Below are positions 42,927 to 52,321 of a stretch of 64,000 nucleotides of DNA, piece by piece (positions within the stretch are counted from its first letter, which is position 1; every line of letters starts with the position of its first letter). A program made the position numbers and the translations under genes. This DNA is from Paenibacillus sp. 32352. Lineage in GTDB: Bacteria; Bacillota; Bacilli; Paenibacillales; NBRC-103111. Location of the stretch: the NCBI RefSeq assembly GCF_002042965.1, contig NZ_MZNT01000019.1, positions 62,001 to 126,000 on the forward strand, read 5' to 3'. The notes below the pieces were generated by a model. It saw only the letters and a program-made list of their open reading frames with translations, was not told where the DNA came from and searched no databases.

Positions 42927-44300
42927 ATGAAGTTTATGAAAAAAAGCCTGATCCCGCTTTGCATGGCATCCGTTATGGCCTTATCCGCATGCGGCAGCAA
43001 TGCGACCCAACAAGTAGCCGAAGGAGGAAGTAATTCCCAGCCTACAACTGCACCTGTTAAGAGCCAGGAGCCGGTCAAGGTCGTCTGGTGGCATTCCATG
43101 AGCGGTGAGCTTGGCAAAGCAGTAGACAAGCTCGTATCCGACTTCAACGCATCCCAGAAAAACGTGGTGGTAGAAGCCGTATTCCAAGGCACTTATGATG
43201 AAAGCTTGAACAAAATGAAGGCTTCCATGGACTCCAAGAGCGGTCCCGCACTCATCCAGGTATACGAAGTAGGCAGCCGCTTCATGATTGACTCCAAAGC
43301 CATCACTCCTATGCAAAAGTTCATTGATCAGGATAAATATGATCTGTCGCAGCTCGAAGAGAACATTCTGAATTACTATAAAATCGACGGCAAGCTGAAT
43401 TCCATGCCGTTCAACACGTCCAATCCGATCCTTTATTACAATAAGGATATGTTTAAAGCTGCAGGTCTCGACCCGGAGAAGCCTCCTGTAACTTACGATG
43501 ACATTGCCAAAGCGGCCAAGGCATTGACCAGGGACGGCAAAACCGGCGCTTCTTTCGCGATTTATGGCTGGTTCATGGAGCAATTTTTCGCTAATCAAGG
43601 CGCTGATCTGCTGAACAACGGCAACGGCCGTAACGGGGTGGCCACCGAATCTTTGGTTAACGGCGAAGCCGGCGTGAAAACCTTGAGCTGGTGGAAGCAG
43701 CTGGTCGACGACAAGGTCGCCCTCAATCTCGGACGCAAAACCGATGACACGAAAAAAGCGTTCCTCGCCGGCCAAATCGGCATGACCCTCGACTCTACCG
43801 GCTCTCTTCGCGGCATTGTAGACGGAGCCCAAGGCAAATTCGAGGTCGGAACGGCCTTCCTGCCTAAGCCTGCCGATGCCAAGGACGGAGGAGTTATCGT
43901 TGGAGGAGCAAGCTTGTACATCCTGAACAACCGCAGCGAAGCCGAGCAGAAGGGCGCATGGGAGTTCATCAAGTTCCTGGCCGAGCCGAAGCAGCAAGCT
44001 TACTGGCATGTGAACACCGGTTACTTTCCAATCACGAAGAAAGCTTATGATGAGCAAACGGTTAAAGATAACTTAACGAAATATCCGCAATTGAAAACAG
44101 CCGTGGACCAGCTTCACGCGACCAAAGCAAATACGGCGACCCAAGGCGCAGTTATGGGCGTATTCCCGGAAGCCCGCCAGCTGACGGAAACGGCCATTGA
44201 GGAAGCATTGAACGGCAAGAAGCAGCCGAAGGAAGCTTTGGACGCCGCAGCCAAGGAAATTACCGGCAAGCTCGCTGCATATAACAAAACGGTGAAGTAG
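42927..44300 (+). CDS. ugpB: Glycerol-3-phosphate-binding lipoprotein, UgpB-like
   Basis: A 457-residue precursor starting at ATG 42927 behind AAGGGGGAGA. Signal peptide with lipobox LSAC, lipidated Cys22. The mature part follows UgpB of enterobacteria closely: VVWWHSMSGELGKAVD, AVFQGTYDESLNKM, LIQVYEVGSRFMIDSKAI, MPFNTSNPILYYNKDMFKAAGLDPEKPP, STGSLRGI and GGASLYIL. It binds glycerol-3-phosphate or its diesters outside the membrane. It is 185 bp after ugpE; no ATPase (ugpC) or glycerophosphodiesterase gene follows, so a shared ATPase such as MsmX is probably used. Confidence 0.9.
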   Translation: MKFMKKSLIPLCMASVMALSACGSNATQQVAEGGSNSQPTTAPVKSQEPVKVVWWHSMSGELGKAVDKLVSDFNASQKNVVVEAVFQGTYDESLNKMKASMDSKSGPALIQVYEVGSRFMIDSKAITPMQKFIDQDKYDLSQLEENILNYYKIDGKLNSMPFNTSNPILYYNKDMFKAAGLDPEKPPVTYDDIAKAAKALTRDGKTGASFAIYGWFMEQFFANQGADLLNNGNGRNGVATESLVNGEAGVKTLSWWKQLVDDKVALNLGRKTDDTKKAFLAGQIGMTLDSTGSLRGIVDGAQGKFEVGTAFLPKPADAKDGGVIVGGASLYILNNRSEAEQKGAWEFIKFLAEPKQQAYWHVNTGYFPITKKAYDEQTVKDNLTKYPQLKTAVDQLHATKANTATQGAVMGVFPEARQLTETAIEEALNGKKQPKEALDAAAKEITGKLAAYNKTVK

Positions 44301-44377
44301 CTGCTAAAATGCATAATTTCCCAACGCTCCGATCATACTAACGAAGTATTGGACTATGGAGCAGGAGGGATAATGGC

Positions 44378-44563
44378 ATGCCTAGCAGCAGAGGACATCA
44401 GGGAGCTACCGGGATCGGACAGGCGGAGGAGCAGCTGAACGCCCAAGCCGAGGCCGCAGCCCGAATTCAAGGCGAAAGTGAGCTCGATCAAGCGGTAGCG
44501 GCGCAAGCGAATCAGCAGGAAACCGAGCTGGATGAAGTAATCCCATCCGATCAGGAAGCTTAA
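44378..44563 (+). CDS. Small acidic Gln/Ala-rich protein, unknown
   Basis: A 61-residue protein starting at ATG 44378 behind AGGAGGGAT. It is hydrophilic and helical in character (AEEQLNAQAEAAARIQGESELDQAV) with an acidic end. No family recognised. It lies 77 bp after ugpB and has a strong terminator, so it is expressed either with ugp or alone. Confidence 0.65.
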   Translation: MPSSRGHQGATGIGQAEEQLNAQAEAAARIQGESELDQAVAAQANQQETELDEVIPSDQEA

Positions 44564-44571
44564 GCATCAAA

Positions 44572-44620
44572 CAAAAGACGACTCCTATTCCGTAAATCCC
44601 GGAATGCGAGTCGTCTTTTT
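44572..44620 (+). terminator. Intrinsic terminator
   Basis: AAAAGACGACTC (44572-44583) pairs with GAGTCGTCTTTT, with an inner stem ATTCCG/CGGAAT and a T tract. Confidence 0.88.
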
Positions 44621-44638
44621 TGAATCATATCAGAGCAC

Positions 44639-45493
44639 TTATTGAACATAGTTGCCGTAATCGGGAACGGCTAACTGATCGAAATGGTCCGCCAACGCCT
44701 TCAAGCCGTTCGTCAAAGCCTCTCCCCGCATGGGTTCCCCATGTCCGGTCACGGCGGCAGTCGGCTGCAATTGCTGTAAGGTCAGCACGGATTCCTTGGC
44801 TGCCTTCCAATCCGTTGTCAGGTACCTTGGAGGGCCATGAACCTCCGGTTCCTGCATAAGTACTTTGTACAAAGAGTCCTGCCTGACGGTCACAAAGGCG
44901 TCCCCCGCAATTAATGTTCGGTCACTATCTCTAAACAGGGAAACATGTCCCGGCGCATGCCCGGGCGTATGAATCCATCGAAACTCCGGCAGATGAGGAA
45001 CCATCCCGTTAGCCGGCAGCGGCCTTACATGCTCCCCTAAGTCAATCGGAGTATTCGGAAATAGGAACGACATCTTCGCCACAAGCCCGCCCTCCACCGT
45101 CGGATCCGGCGCCGGGTAGCTCTGTTGACCCGTTAAGAAAGGCAGCTCCAGCTCATGCGCGTAAATAGGGGTTCCTTTCCAATGCTCCGCTAGCTCTATA
45201 ATAGCGCCCACATGGTCAAAGTGCCCATGAGTTAGCACGATGGCTTCGGGACGATGGTTCGTACCGAAGCGATTCTCGACAGCGGCAATAATGGCCTCGG
45301 CCGAGCCGGGCATTCCCGCGTCGATCAGCACGAAGCGCTGCTGTTCCGGGCTTCCGATCATAACGATATTCACAATCTGGATCGTATGACACCATACATC
45401 CGGCGCTGCCTCGACGCCCGAGCCGCTTCCTATCGAGGTCATGGGAATGTATTTGTAATCCGTTCCGTAAGTCATTTCTTGATCCGTGCTCAT
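44639..45493 (-). CDS. MBL-fold metallo-hydrolase
   Basis: A 284-residue protein with the zinc motif THGHFDHVG near residue 90, HTPGHAPGHVSLF near residue 175, IAGDAF near 195 and GHGEPMRG near the end, the complete ligand set of a B3-like or glyoxalase II-like hydrolase. ATG 45493 follows GAGGGAAAA. Substrate unknown. It follows the ger operon on the same strand but with a gap. Confidence 0.87.
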   Translation of the reverse strand: MSTDQEMTYGTDYKYIPMTSIGSGSGVEAAPDVWCHTIQIVNIVMIGSPEQQRFVLIDAGMPGSAEAIIAAVENRFGTNHRPEAIVLTHGHFDHVGAIIELAEHWKGTPIYAHELELPFLTGQQSYPAPDPTVEGGLVAKMSFLFPNTPIDLGEHVRPLPANGMVPHLPEFRWIHTPGHAPGHVSLFRDSDRTLIAGDAFVTVRQDSLYKVLMQEPEVHGPPRYLTTDWKAAKESVLTLQQLQPTAAVTGHGEPMRGEALTNGLKALADHFDQLAVPDYGNYVQ

Positions 45494-45539
45494 TGGTTTT
45501 CCCTCTTTTCCCGTATGGTGTAAGGTCTTTTATATGCAG

Positions 45540-45680
45540 TCAAGATTTTTTCCAGGGCGGGTCTCCGTGCTTATGAATGATATCCGAAATCTTATAGAAA
45601 ACCAGCGGGATAGCTATGGTCAATATCGTGCACCCGATCACCATCCCCGACGGCAGCCGCTTAATGAAGATCTCCCACAG
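45540..45680 (-). CDS. Small GerD-subunit-like membrane protein of the ger operon
   Basis: A 46-residue frame ending at TGA 45540-45542. It has no ATG near its beginning; the best start is CTG 45680, eight bases after AAAGGAG, inside the end of the GerC gene. An internal ATG at 45644 gives 34 residues but has no ribosome binding site. The product has one hydrophobic helix (GMVIGCTILTIAIPLVFY) followed by KISDIIHKHGDPPWKKS. Tiny one- or two-helix D subunits are known at this position in many GerA-type operons, which supports a real gene. Confidence 0.55.
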   Translation of the reverse strand: MWEIFIKRLPSGMVIGCTILTIAIPLVFYKISDIIHKHGDPPWKKS

Positions 45681-46896
45681 ATCGACCTCTCCTTTCCGAT
45701 TTCAAAATGCTCCCGCTTCTCTGAACCTCAGATTCGACAGTCACTTCCACTTTAGCTTTAGTGAACAGCTTCCGGCCCTCCTCCCAATCCTTCTGAATGC
45801 TCTTCCATATTTCATAGTGGTCCCTGTACAAAAAGAGTTCCAGATCAACAACATCTCTGCCATATTTTTTCTGAAGCTTATTCATGGCGTTATCTGCAAT
45901 GCTTTTGATCTTCTGCGATAGGGCGGCCTCCAGTTTCATTATCGCTTCTTCCTTTGTCATATCCATTTGTTTGAAGCTCTGGTCGACAATTCCTTTGGTA
46001 CGAATATCAATGTGGAAAACCGGGCGCTCCGGGTCACTGACCTCGACCCACAGTCTTCGTCTCTCCCAATTGATTTCGTATCCGACCAGCCCCCCTTCTA
46101 TCTCGGCATTAATGACTCCGCCACTCACGCTACCTCTTAACAAATTGATGCCCGCCGTGTCTCTCCCCCCGATAAAATCAATCAAATTATTGGTTCTTCC
46201 GTCGAATAAGGCGCTGCCTATGATGGAAATATCTCCTCGGTCCTTCGATACGGAAACCAGCTGAATTAAGAAGCTTTCCCGCTTCAGCAATTTTTCGTGA
46301 ACCTCGCCTAATCTGGATTCTTCCAGCATGCGGGAGCTTTTCCTTGTGTTCTCTGCCGCCGAGGAAATGAACCTTGCCGGCAATTTCTCATTGGGAGGCT
46401 TTACCTCCAGTACTTGCTTGGCTTCTCCCTTGACAACCATGATCTTAAGCGATCTCCGCATTTCGCTGTCCCTTAGAAAATAATCAATCGTATCGGCAAA
46501 CGCCCCTTCCTTTCTCGCTACCTCATCCGAAATAAGCACGACCTGAAGATGCTCGAAAAAGGGGGCACGGCTTGTTTTGGAGGCCAGCTTGGCCGCAAGC
46601 GAGGTCAACGTATCGCCATCAAGCGTAATGTTGAAATAGGCTCGGTTTGCTCCGCCCCCCGAATCCGTGCTGCCGCTTTGCTTGATACCTGATGGAACAA
46701 CCAGTTGATAGGTGACCATAAACTCCCCCTTTTGCCCCTTTGCTGCCTTGCCTTCCTTACCGTTTGAATCCTTCATGGTATCGATGGCAATGCCAATGAC
46801 AAAACCGCGTTCATCAATCTCTACACGGTCCCAGCAGCCGGTGGTAAAGAGCAAAATAAGGATAGCGGCTAACATCCCTGCTACTTTATCAACCAC
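45661..46896 (-). CDS. gerKC: Spore germination lipoprotein, Ger(x)C family
   Basis: A 411-residue precursor starting at GTG 46896 behind AGGGGTGA. Signal peptide with lipobox TTGC, Cys21, then the family opening CWDRVEIDERGFVIGIAIDT. It is the outer-face C subunit of a GerA-type nutrient receptor in the spore inner membrane. It overlaps the permease gene by eight bases. Similarity spans the whole family length. The letter K is used only for type; the germinant is not known. Confidence 0.9.
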   Translation of the reverse strand: MVDKVAGMLAAILILLFTTGCWDRVEIDERGFVIGIAIDTMKDSNGKEGKAAKGQKGEFMVTYQLVVPSGIKQSGSTDSGGGANRAYFNITLDGDTLTSLAAKLASKTSRAPFFEHLQVVLISDEVARKEGAFADTIDYFLRDSEMRRSLKIMVVKGEAKQVLEVKPPNEKLPARFISSAAENTRKSSRMLEESRLGEVHEKLLKRESFLIQLVSVSKDRGDISIIGSALFDGRTNNLIDFIGGRDTAGINLLRGSVSGGVINAEIEGGLVGYEINWERRRLWVEVSDPERPVFHIDIRTKGIVDQSFKQMDMTKEEAIMKLEAALSQKIKSIADNAMNKLQKKYGRDVVDLELFLYRDHYEIWKSIQKDWEEGRKLFTKAKVEVTVESEVQRSGSILKSERRGRSVGDLH

Positions 46897-47995
46897 AGTC
46901 CGTCACCCCTCGAAGCTTGGCCAGGATCAGGAGCATGAGAGGCAGGACACCTGCAAACAAAATTCCCAAATAGCTTATCAGGTCGCCCAACATAGTAAAC
47001 TCCGCCTGATCCTTCGGCAGCATTCCAAGCAAATACACGATGGGACTTAGGATCAGAATGCAAGTGCGCTTGGACATTTTTTTGAAGAGAGAAGTGTAGC
47101 AAATCACCGATACGTCCATAGCCATGCTGGTTGTATTGAAGATCGTCATCATCCAGATGACGAAGAATAACGATTCGAACCTTTCAAAAAACTCACCCGG
47201 TATTTTGACTTCCTTAGCAATCTCAATGGCGGGATACATAATGTTCATGGCTCCTGCATGCGAAAAGATGCCGATTCCAAAAATAAAAATAATTAAGTAG
47301 AAGATGACCGGAATGGCTATGCCATAGACCATCGCTTTGGCCGTCTCCTTCGGACGTCTCATCAAGCTTCCATAGAAGAGAACAATTTCAAAGCCCAGCA
47401 TCGAATACATGGCCTGCTGCGATCCATTTAAGATTTCTTTAGGGCTGGAGATAAAAAAGGGCTTTAGGTTGTTCAAATCAAAAATTCCGATACTAAGTGC
47501 CATCATCAGTAGAGCTATCGAAAGAACGATCGGCAGGAACAGCACGTTTAATCGGATTAAGCCTACCCTGGAGCCTGAAACCGCATAAATGACCACAAGC
47601 AGAAACGTCATAGCGATAAACTCAATTGGTGTCCTTACGAATAAATATTGTTTGGAAATACTTGCAATAGCCCGCATCTCATAGGCACAGAACAGAAAGA
47701 AGTAAATGCCCTGCAGAAATATAAGCACACAGGCTATAGGCTTCGTTACAATAAGGCAGGCATATTCGAAAAATGTTTTGTGGTGATAACGGTTCACCAG
47801 CATGGATACGACGATGCCGAACACTACGGTTATCGTACCTGCCAGAAGAATGGACATCCACCCGTCCGACGACTTCGTGGAGGAAGCCACTAGCCTCGGT
47901 AAGGTGAGGACTCCGACCCCTATCAGCATGGAGGACACGGTCATGATCATTTCCTTTTGCCCGACTTCCTCATCCGCATATTTGAAAATTCCCAT
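46889..47995 (-). CDS. gerKB: Spore germination permease, GerB subunit
   Basis: A 368-residue protein with ten hydrophobic helices of the GerXB/endospore germination permease family, in the amino acid-polyamine-cation superfamily. The N-terminus VGQKEMIMTVSSMLIGVGVLTLPRLVA is typical. It is thought to carry the germinant-binding pocket. ATG 47995 follows AAGGAGGGG, 17 bp after the GerA subunit gene. Confidence 0.92.
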   Translation of the reverse strand: MGIFKYADEEVGQKEMIMTVSSMLIGVGVLTLPRLVASSTKSSDGWMSILLAGTITVVFGIVVSMLVNRYHHKTFFEYACLIVTKPIACVLIFLQGIYFFLFCAYEMRAIASISKQYLFVRTPIEFIAMTFLLVVIYAVSGSRVGLIRLNVLFLPIVLSIALLMMALSIGIFDLNNLKPFFISSPKEILNGSQQAMYSMLGFEIVLFYGSLMRRPKETAKAMVYGIAIPVIFYLIIFIFGIGIFSHAGAMNIMYPAIEIAKEVKIPGEFFERFESLFFVIWMMTIFNTTSMAMDVSVICYTSLFKKMSKRTCILILSPIVYLLGMLPKDQAEFTMLGDLISYLGILFAGVLPLMLLILAKLRGVTDCG

Positions 47996-48012
47996 GAGCC
48001 CCCTCCTTACCG

Positions 48013-49503
48013 TTAAGTTTTTGTACGCTTCTTATCCTGAGGCTTCACCATCTCAGGACGGCTATCCAGCAGTTCAACAGGCGCCCTCATCAGCAGCTCC
48101 TTCCAATCCTTCACGAACATCGGCGCTATAGGAGTCGAGTAAGGAACCCCGAAGCTCTGTAAATTAACTAGATGAATATTAATCATGATATAAGCCAGCA
48201 CAATCCCGTATATCCCGAATAACCCGGCCGCAAGCATGATGGCAAACCTAAGCATTCTTAGCGAGATGGCAAAGCTGTAAGCTGGCAGGGTAAAGGAGGC
48301 AATGGCAGTAATAGCTACAATGATAACCATAATCGGGCTCACGATGCCTGCCGTTACTGCCGCCTCCCCTATAACAAGACCGCCGACAATGCCGATCGTT
48401 TGACCGATCGGCTTGGGCAGCCGTATGCCCGCTTCCCGCAGCAGCTCGAGCGTCCCCTCCATCATGAAGGCTTCGACAACGGCCGGGAACGGAACCCCTT
48501 CTCTGGCTCCGGCGATGGAGAAGGCCAGCTTGGATGGCAGCATGCCATGGTGGAATTCCGTTAAAGCAATATAGAGCCCCGGCAAAAAAGTAGCAATAAA
48601 TGCCGCTGTCAATCGAAGCAGCCGGATGACGCTCGATATCATCCAGTTCTGGTACATATCCTCAGGCGAATGAAATGAGGCGACCAGGGTAATCGGCAAA
48701 ATCAGCTGGAAAGGCGTTCCGTCCACCAGGATGGCCACACGGCCCTCCAATAATGCTGCAGCTACTTTGTCCGGCCTCTCCGTATTTAATACTTGCGGAA
48801 ACGGAGACATCACGTTATCCATGATCCATTGCTCGATAAACCCGGAGCCTTCCATATCATCCCGGTTGATCGTGCCCAGCCTTCGTTTAACCTCATCGAC
48901 CAGCTTTGGATTGACAATATCCTCAATATAAGCAACGATAACCTCCTTTGGGATACGCTTTCCGATTTTATAGGCGTCAAACCGGAGATTGGGATCCGGC
49001 AGTCTTCTTCGAATCAATGAGGTCGTCGTGCAAATATCCTCCGTAAAGCCCTCTCGCGGGCCTCGAATGAGTGCTTCCGTCTCTGGTTCATCCACTCCCC
49101 GGCTTTTCCAGCCCTTCGTTCCGATAACCAGCGCCTTGCTGCTGCCATGGATGAGAAGTGCCGTATCTCCGGAAAGAATGGCGTTTAGAACGTCGCCCAT
49201 CCCACTTACTTCCATAATGGAATGTAAGGGAAGCAGCTCCAGACGCATAAAAGAGATAAACGCATCCCCTTCGGCCGGAACAATTCTATTGGAATCCTCC
49301 AAGCTGATCAGCAGGCTTTTCAAAATTTGACCGTTGATAAGATCTCTATTGACGAGTCCGTCGATGCACAGGATAGCACATGAGTGGATGCTGCCGAGCT
49401 TAAATTCCTTCACCACAAGGTCGCTCGGAAAACCCAGCTTATGCCCAATATGATCCAAATTGACCTGAATATCTACAGACAGCAGGTTCCCCGGGTTCGT
49501 CAT
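48013..49503 (-). CDS. gerKA: Spore germination protein, GerA subunit
   Basis: A 496-residue protein starting at ATG 49503 with AAGGCGGTG seven bases upstream; the longer frame beginning at 49653 does not resemble the family and overlaps the chemoreceptor terminator. N-terminal ~240 residues form the soluble domain (AEGDAFISFMRLELLPLHS, DVLNAILSGDTALLIHG, TEALIRGPREGFTEDICTTTSLIRRRLPDPNLRF), followed by four to five helices, with the VDGTPFQLILP and MEGTLELLREAGIRLPKPIGQTIGIVGGLVIGEAAV signatures. First gene of the operon. Confidence 0.92.
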   Translation of the reverse strand: MTNPGNLLSVDIQVNLDHIGHKLGFPSDLVVKEFKLGSIHSCAILCIDGLVNRDLINGQILKSLLISLEDSNRIVPAEGDAFISFMRLELLPLHSIMEVSGMGDVLNAILSGDTALLIHGSSKALVIGTKGWKSRGVDEPETEALIRGPREGFTEDICTTTSLIRRRLPDPNLRFDAYKIGKRIPKEVIVAYIEDIVNPKLVDEVKRRLGTINRDDMEGSGFIEQWIMDNVMSPFPQVLNTERPDKVAAALLEGRVAILVDGTPFQLILPITLVASFHSPEDMYQNWMISSVIRLLRLTAAFIATFLPGLYIALTEFHHGMLPSKLAFSIAGAREGVPFPAVVEAFMMEGTLELLREAGIRLPKPIGQTIGIVGGLVIGEAAVTAGIVSPIMVIIVAITAIASFTLPAYSFAISLRMLRFAIMLAAGLFGIYGIVLAYIMINIHLVNLQSFGVPYSTPIAPMFVKDWKELLMRAPVELLDSRPEMVKPQDKKRTKT

Positions 49504-49541
49504 GTCTGCACACCGCCTTAAAGGTTTACGATACCAGTTAT

Positions 49542-49572
49542 TACTATTACCTGATCCAGCTGCGATTATCCA
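49542..49572 (-). promoter_or_regulatory. Candidate sigma-G type promoter of the ger operon
   Basis: On the minus strand TGGATA (49572-49567) and AATAGTA (49548-49542) are 18 bp apart, close to the forespore consensus TGAATA-N18-CATACTA (5 of 6 and 5 of 7 matches). It lies about 38 bp before the gerKA start. Confidence 0.4.
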
Positions 49573-49625
49573 AATCGAGCCATTAGGCCAAGGTAACCCT
49601 GTAGTGGAACCCCGAGAACCTGTTG

Positions 49626-49674
49626 CTAAAAAAAACAGCTCGGCTTGCTGCATTCCTGCAGCAAGCCGAGCTGT
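49626..49674 (-). terminator. Very strong terminator of the chemoreceptor gene
   Basis: An 18-bp perfect stem, ACAGCTCGGCTTGCTGCA with its complement around TTCC, followed on the minus strand by eight T. It insulates the ger operon from the chemoreceptor gene. Confidence 0.92.
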
Positions 49675-49690
49675 GTTCTTATAGCGGTGC

Positions 49691-51475
49691 TTATGCGGTT
49701 TTAAACTGCGATAAAAGCTGCTGAAGCTCTTCGGCCATATTGGACAACGATTGAGCCGAGGTTTGCAGCTCCTCCGTCGTCTGAAGCTGGCCTGTAGCAG
49801 AGGCGGAGACGTTCTGCGTTGAGGAAGCTGTTTCCTTCGCGATGTAAGCCACTTGCTGAACGGCAGCCGTTATTTGCTGAGCCCCTGCCGATATTTCCTC
49901 GGAGGTCGCAGCCATTTCCTGAATTTGCGAAGCGATTTGCGAGGTCGATACTAGAATATGATTGAAGTTTTGCTCGGTTTCCTTAACGAGCTCAATCCCC
50001 ATCTGCACCTCGTCCTTCACTTTCCCCATCGCTTCACCGGACTCCTGAATGCTGGACTGAATTTCATGAAGCAGCTTGGCGATTTCATCAGAAGAGCTTC
50101 CGGATTGCTCCGCAAGCTTGCGCACTTCAGCTGCCACTACCGCGAATCCGCGACCCTGCTCGCCGGCGCGCGCTGCTTCAATTGCGGCATTGAGCGCCAG
50201 CAGATTGGTTTGAGCGGCAATTTCCTGAATAGCCTGCAAGATGCTGCCGATCTGATGCGACTTGACCTCCAGCATTTCAATAACCTGATCCGTATGATGA
50301 ACGGACGAGTGGATGGACTGCATTTGATTTACGGTGTTTTGGACAAAGGCTTCCCCGCTCTCCGCCTGCTGCTTCGTCCATTCTACAGATTCGGCAATCG
50401 AGGACGCGCTTTCGGCCATTCTGCTGATTCCTTGCCCCACTTCTTCCATGGATCGCGATGTTTCTTCCATCGTAAGCGTCTGTTGATCAGCGCCTGTTGC
50501 CACTTCCTTGACGGTTGAGGCAATCTCGACGGATGCGTGCTGCATTTCGCCTGAGCTGGATTTCAGCTGCTCTGCAGACACGGTTACGAGCTGTGCATGC
50601 TCATTAATCGTTTCAATCATGGTTCTCATGTTATCCGTCATCTGTACGAAAGCGGCGCTGAGCTCTCCGATTTCATCGCTCCGGTTCAATGCAACGCTTT
50701 TCTCCGACAGATCGCCTTCAGAGATCCGCTTGGCTGCTCTGCTCATTTCCTTCAAAGGCTTGGATACATGCTGGGCCATCACGAAAGAGATCGCGAGTCC
50801 GGCAAGAATAGCGAGTACACTAAGCACAATAACCCAGGTAACCCCGGTACGGTTAGAGTCCTCCAGCTCCCCTGACCATTCATCGGCATGAGCCTGGATG
50901 TTGCGGGTAAGCACATCGATTATCATACTGCATCCGCTTATGAACTCGTCCGCCTGCTGAATCAGTCTCATGCCGTCAGGACTGTGCTGTTGAGCGGCGC
51001 TTAAAATTGCCGGGAACAAATTCTCATAGGACTCCCATTGCTTGCTGAACAGCTTCAGCAGCGTAACATCCTTTTCCGTAATGGCAAGCTGCTCCAGCGT
51101 TTTCGTCTTGGACTTGATTTCCGAGAACAGCGCCTTTGCTTTATCCGGCTGGGTCAACACTTCATCGGTTATGTCCATGCTGGACATGTCGCCCGAGCTT
51201 TTCTCCGGCATATTCAGCTGAATGCGAAGAATCAAGTCATCCAATTCCTTAATGTCGTGGTTCAAGTTGCCCAGCATAACCACACTGGGTAGGCCTTTTT
51301 GTGTCATTTGCTTTGATTTCTGGCCCATCGTATTCATTTGAATCAGTGCTGTTACACTTAGAACGGACAACAGCAGCAGGACGACCAAGAAGCTGACGAG
51401 CAGCTTTTTGTGGAGCGACAGCTGTGACAGCTTTCCGATAACGTCCCGTATCCATTCTTTCGCTTTCCCTTTCAT
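49691..51475 (-). CDS. Methyl-accepting chemotaxis protein
   Basis: A 594-residue chemoreceptor. First membrane helix at ~24-46, four-helix-bundle sensor domain to ~208, second helix ~213-235, HAMP domain ~236-290 ([21 protein letters not shown]), then the long signalling coiled coil with the conserved hairpin tip [43 protein letters not shown] 51475 follows GGAGGAAAA. A sigma-D-like promoter lies about 90 bp upstream. Ligand unknown; no CheW-binding accessory genes adjacent. Confidence 0.93.
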   Translation of the reverse strand: MKGKAKEWIRDVIGKLSQLSLHKKLLVSFLVVLLLLSVLSVTALIQMNTMGQKSKQMTQKGLPSVVMLGNLNHDIKELDDLILRIQLNMPEKSSGDMSSMDITDEVLTQPDKAKALFSEIKSKTKTLEQLAITEKDVTLLKLFSKQWESYENLFPAILSAAQQHSPDGMRLIQQADEFISGCSMIIDVLTRNIQAHADEWSGELEDSNRTGVTWVIVLSVLAILAGLAISFVMAQHVSKPLKEMSRAAKRISEGDLSEKSVALNRSDEIGELSAAFVQMTDNMRTMIETINEHAQLVTVSAEQLKSSSGEMQHASVEIASTVKEVATGADQQTLTMEETSRSMEEVGQGISRMAESASSIAESVEWTKQQAESGEAFVQNTVNQMQSIHSSVHHTDQVIEMLEVKSHQIGSILQAIQEIAAQTNLLALNAAIEAARAGEQGRGFAVVAAEVRKLAEQSGSSSDEIAKLLHEIQSSIQESGEAMGKVKDEVQMGIELVKETEQNFNHILVSTSQIASQIQEMAATSEEISAGAQQITAAVQQVAYIAKETASSTQNVSASATGQLQTTEELQTSAQSLSNMAEELQQLLSQFKTA

Positions 51476-51564
51476 TCTTTTTCCTCCGATTCTGTCTGTT
51501 TTGTTGGGTTTTTCTATTTTTTGAAAGCGCTATTTCCTTTCATTTACAATTCATCCCTTTGTAT

Positions 51565-51592
51565 ATTTCGACACTTTAGGCAGAATAGTTTA
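51565..51592 (-). promoter_or_regulatory. Candidate sigma-D promoter of the chemoreceptor gene
   Basis: On the minus strand TAAA (51592-51589) is followed after 16 bp by GTCGAAAT (51572-51565), matching six of eight bases of the sigma-D -10 GCCGATAT. Motility and chemotaxis genes are the standard targets. Confidence 0.5.
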
Positions 51593-51730
51593 GAGACTTT
51601 TGTCGATTTTTATCATTTTCCCGAAAAAAGTTGCTGTTTTTTGAACAAAATAGGTATTTCGACCCATATCGATAGGAAAAAGATGCTTCGGGTGATTTGC
51701 CGGCTGCCTCGAAATGAATAATTCAACGTT

Positions 51731-51773
51731 AAAAAAAGCCCTTGCAGCCGAAAATGGTTCAGCTGAGGGCTTT
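51731..51773 (-). terminator. Terminator of the GreA-C-like gene
   Basis: AAGCCCT and AGGGCTT form the outer stem with an inner CAGCTGAACC/GGCTGC helix; seven T follow on the minus strand. Confidence 0.8.
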
Positions 51774-51788
51774 CTTGCTTTTATAAGT

Positions 51789-52238
51789 CTATAATCTGGG
51801 CTTATCGTAGGGCTCTCCCATGTTGACATATTTCACTTGACGCACCTGCACGTTCGACGAGCCTATCGGGGTCTCGATGGTTCTGCTCTCATCCTGGGAT
51901 GCCAGCAGGAGCTGAAATCCGAATGGAGCCAAAAAAGAAATTTGATTGCGGTCAGGATCGGCCTGATGCGGGAATACAATAGTGTATGAATCCTCGAAGC
52001 CTTCGTCCAGCGTCTGGACCTGGCTGCCTATAAGCGCAACGGAATTAAGCGACTCCTCCTCAAAATTGGCGATAATATTCTCCAAGGTCCGGGTATAGTC
52101 CTCGACGAACTGCTCTCCAATTTTCTTGATGCGCTCATTGGCAAAATAGTTATCCAAAATGTGAAACCGTTCTTCGTCAAAATAAACGAGCTGATGAATC
52201 AGCTGCATTCTTGCGGAATCGAGCGGACTATGGCTCAT
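51789..52238 (-). CDS. GreA/GreB C-terminal-domain-like protein
   Basis: A 149-residue protein starting at ATG 52238 behind GGAGGTGAT. Residues ~70-145 match the FKBP-like C-terminal domain of Gre factors (SVALIGSQVQTLDEG, YTIVFPHQADPDRNQISFLAPFGFQLL, IETPIGSSNVQVRQVKYV). The N-terminal ~65 residues are helical but shorter than a full Gre coiled coil and I cannot recognise the acidic tip needed for transcript cleavage. It may bind RNA polymerase without cleavage activity, as other Gre-like regulators do. A 24-codon frame overlaps its start. Confidence 0.75.
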   Translation of the reverse strand: MSHSPLDSARMQLIHQLVYFDEERFHILDNYFANERIKKIGEQFVEDYTRTLENIIANFEEESLNSVALIGSQVQTLDEGFEDSYTIVFPHQADPDRNQISFLAPFGFQLLLASQDESRTIETPIGSSNVQVRQVKYVNMGEPYDKPRL

Positions 52239-52302
52239 AGTAAGGATCACCTCCGCTGCGAACAATTTCTCCTTCCGTAAAATAGCCGTATAACGCTTTC
52301 AT
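52228..52302 (-). CDS. 24-residue upstream ORF overlapping the GreA-C-like gene
   Basis: ATG 52302 follows AAAGGAGGT at ten bases. The frame reads MKALYGYFTEGEIVRS then GGDPYYEP and stops at TAG, 11 bases inside the next gene, whose ribosome binding site lies within its codons. This geometry favours translational coupling. No family recognised. Confidence 0.5.
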   Translation of the reverse strand: MKALYGYFTEGEIVRSGGDPYYEP

Positions 52303-52321
52303 TTATGGAATGACCTCCTTT

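Noticed and set aside
42981-44057. 358-residue minus-strand frame opposite ugpB
   Set aside because: Shadow of a clear UgpB homologue; no ribosome binding site and no family.
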